The notes beneath the pieces are model-generated. The model searched no databases and had not been told where the DNA came from. It saw nothing but the letters and a program-made list of their open reading frames with translations. Of a DNA stretch of 5,630 nt, positions 4,919-5,630 are shown piece after piece (the stretch's first letter is position 1; the number at the start of each line of letters is the position of its first letter). The position numbers and the translations under genes were made by a program. Source of the stretch: Planctomycetaceae bacterium (lineage in GTDB: Bacteria; Planctomycetota; Planctomycetia; Pirellulales; Thermoguttaceae); assembly GCA_031259095.1 (NCBI GenBank), contig JAIRLW010000178.1, forward strand, positions 1 to 5,630. The letters run 5' to 3'.

Positions 4919-5411
4919 CTATTTTGATTCCGGTTTGCAGCGTTGGTAAGCCCACGCTGCAAGCGACAGGAAAATTGCCAACACAAACACCGCGCCGAAA
5001 CGGTAAATCTCGTGAACTCCCGCCATGTCAACAAATAATAATTTTGTTAAAGTAACAGCAAATAACAAAATTGCCATCCAGTGTAACACCGATGAACGCC
5101 AAACAAAACCAATAAAAATCAACACGCCGGCAAAAACTGACCAAAGAATAGACAAACTCATTTGCGCTTTCCACGCTTCGCTTTCCACGCTTCGCTTTCC
5201 ACGCTTCGCTTTCCGCTCCTTGAAGCAATCGAACCGTCTTGAAACATTCCAACGATAACGCCAGCCCCAAAAAAACAACTCCCCTAAACGCAATAACATA
5301 ATAAATGTTGCGCTCGGTAATGTCTTTTTTATCAAGTGTCGGAATTAAATAAACGCCGATAAATATCAATACAAACGCCAATAGGCAAAGCGAAAAAGAA
5401 ATGTTGTTCAT
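4919..5411 (-). pseudogene. DUF2339-like membrane protein, split into two frames at a 14-bp tandem repeat
   Basis: The first half reads from ATG 5411 in one frame (an in-frame GTG lies at 5423). It gives two transmembrane helices (ISFSLCLLAFVLIFIGVYLIP; YYVIAFRGVVFLGLALSLE). The second half reads in another frame down to TAG at 4919-4921, with three more helices. Its ending, LLFAVTLTKLLFVDMAGVHEIYRFGAVFVLAIFLSLAAWAYQR, resembles the C-terminus of DUF2339 predicted membrane proteins as I remember them. The switch point is the 14-bp repeat at 5166-5214: three units are present, and one or four would fuse both halves into 154 or 168 residues. As it stands, the upstream frame runs on to a stop at 5028. 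An internal ATG at 5161 could give the 80-residue C-terminal part alone. DUF2339 proteins are normally much longer, so even the fused form would be a fragment or short relative. Function unknown. Confidence 0.7.
5166..5214. repeat. 14-bp tandem repeat (3.5 copies) at the frameshift point
   Basis: GCTTTCCACGCTTC occurs three times without change (5166-5179, 5180-5193, 5194-5207) and a half copy follows (5208-5214). Since 14 is not a multiple of three, each gain or loss of a unit changes the frame of the overlapping minus-strand gene. No frame through the array contains a stop. Perfect identity between units points to recent or ongoing slippage. Confidence 0.9.
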
Positions 5412-5630
5412 AAATTCGGACACGAGTTTTAGACGTTACCGCTTTACATTATTTTTTGATAAAAGTGTGTGCAGAAAACAATTCCGATTGCTGATAAAAA
5501 ACATGGTGAATAATTTCGTTGTAAAGAAATTATTCCAAGAGGGCAATAGGATAAAACGGCTCACCATTTCTCGCCGCTCAATCCTTACACGACGAACAAT
5601 TAAACTAAAAATTAATGGCGATTGAAAATG
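5412..5630. other. Right edge without a supported gene; AT-rich hairpin at 5508-5535
   Basis: GAATAATTTC (5508-5517) and GAAATTATTC (5526-5535) form a perfect 10-bp stem with an 8-base loop. Upstream sequence for the minus-strand DUF2339-like gene lies here, but I find no clear promoter or ribosome binding site. On the minus strand one frame stays open from 5630 to a TAA near 5437. It has no recognisable content and is separated by that stop from the DUF2339-like start. A plus-strand ATG at 5615 runs off the edge and cannot be judged. Confidence 0.4.

Noticed and set aside
5401..5625. 74-codon plus-strand frame at the right edge
   Set aside because: It starts antisense to the DUF2339-like gene, crosses an AT-rich hairpin and has no family features.
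5437..5630. Minus-strand open frame running in from the right edge (about 64 codons)
   Set aside because: It is in the same frame as the DUF2339-like start but is closed by a TAA near 5437, and its translation shows no DUF2339-like pattern. It might be decayed upstream sequence, but this cannot be supported here.

Overview
The window looks like a stretch of moderately AT-rich bacterial chromosome holding housekeeping biosynthesis genes separated by unusually repeat-rich intergenic DNA. No marker gene fixes the phylum. The HisG sequence ([32 protein letters not shown]) and the general gene style made me think of a Planctomycetota lineage, possibly host- or gut-associated. That placement is an impression from memory, not a result. 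Shine-Dalgarno sequences are weak or absent in front of most genes, with asnA the clearest exception.

Layout. Positions 1-299 hold no supported gene, only hairpins and one arm of a 26-bp inverted repeat. A minus-strand gene (300-1274) encodes a membrane-anchored coiled-coil protein with an MgtE-N/MotE-like helical segment. Its last ~90 codons run through repeat DNA and are suspect. A divergent intergenic region (1275-1716) carries a good sigma-70-type promoter for asnA (1717-2748, ammonia-dependent asparagine synthetase). Then come 696 bp without a gene (2749-3444): a 46-bp perfect-centre palindrome, a possible promoter, and a ~375-bp MITE-like element with terminal inverted repeats, flanking TA dinucleotides and six mirror-arranged hairpins. 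hisG (3445-4317, long-form ATP phosphoribosyltransferase) and thiS (4334-4534, thiamine sulfur carrier) follow 16 bp apart and are probably co-transcribed. Next is a second, unrelated inverted-repeat element of ~240 bp (4631-4869). A minus-strand DUF2339-like membrane gene (4919-5411) is split between two frames exactly at a 14-bp tandem repeat. The last ~220 bp hold one AT-rich hairpin and no convincing gene.

How the genes relate: asnA, hisG and thiS are single-gene entries into asparagine, histidine and thiamine synthesis and do not form one pathway. None of their usual partners (other his genes, thiG/thiF) lies in the window, so this is scattered biosynthetic content rather than an operon.

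The most interesting content is the repeat biology. The 14-bp repeat is present in three copies. One or four copies would join the two halves of the membrane gene into a single 154- or 168-residue frame, so it is either a slipped-strand contingency locus or a gene recently broken by repeat expansion. At least three different palindromic repeat families also sit in the gaps, and one of them forms the DNA just upstream of the hisG start codon.
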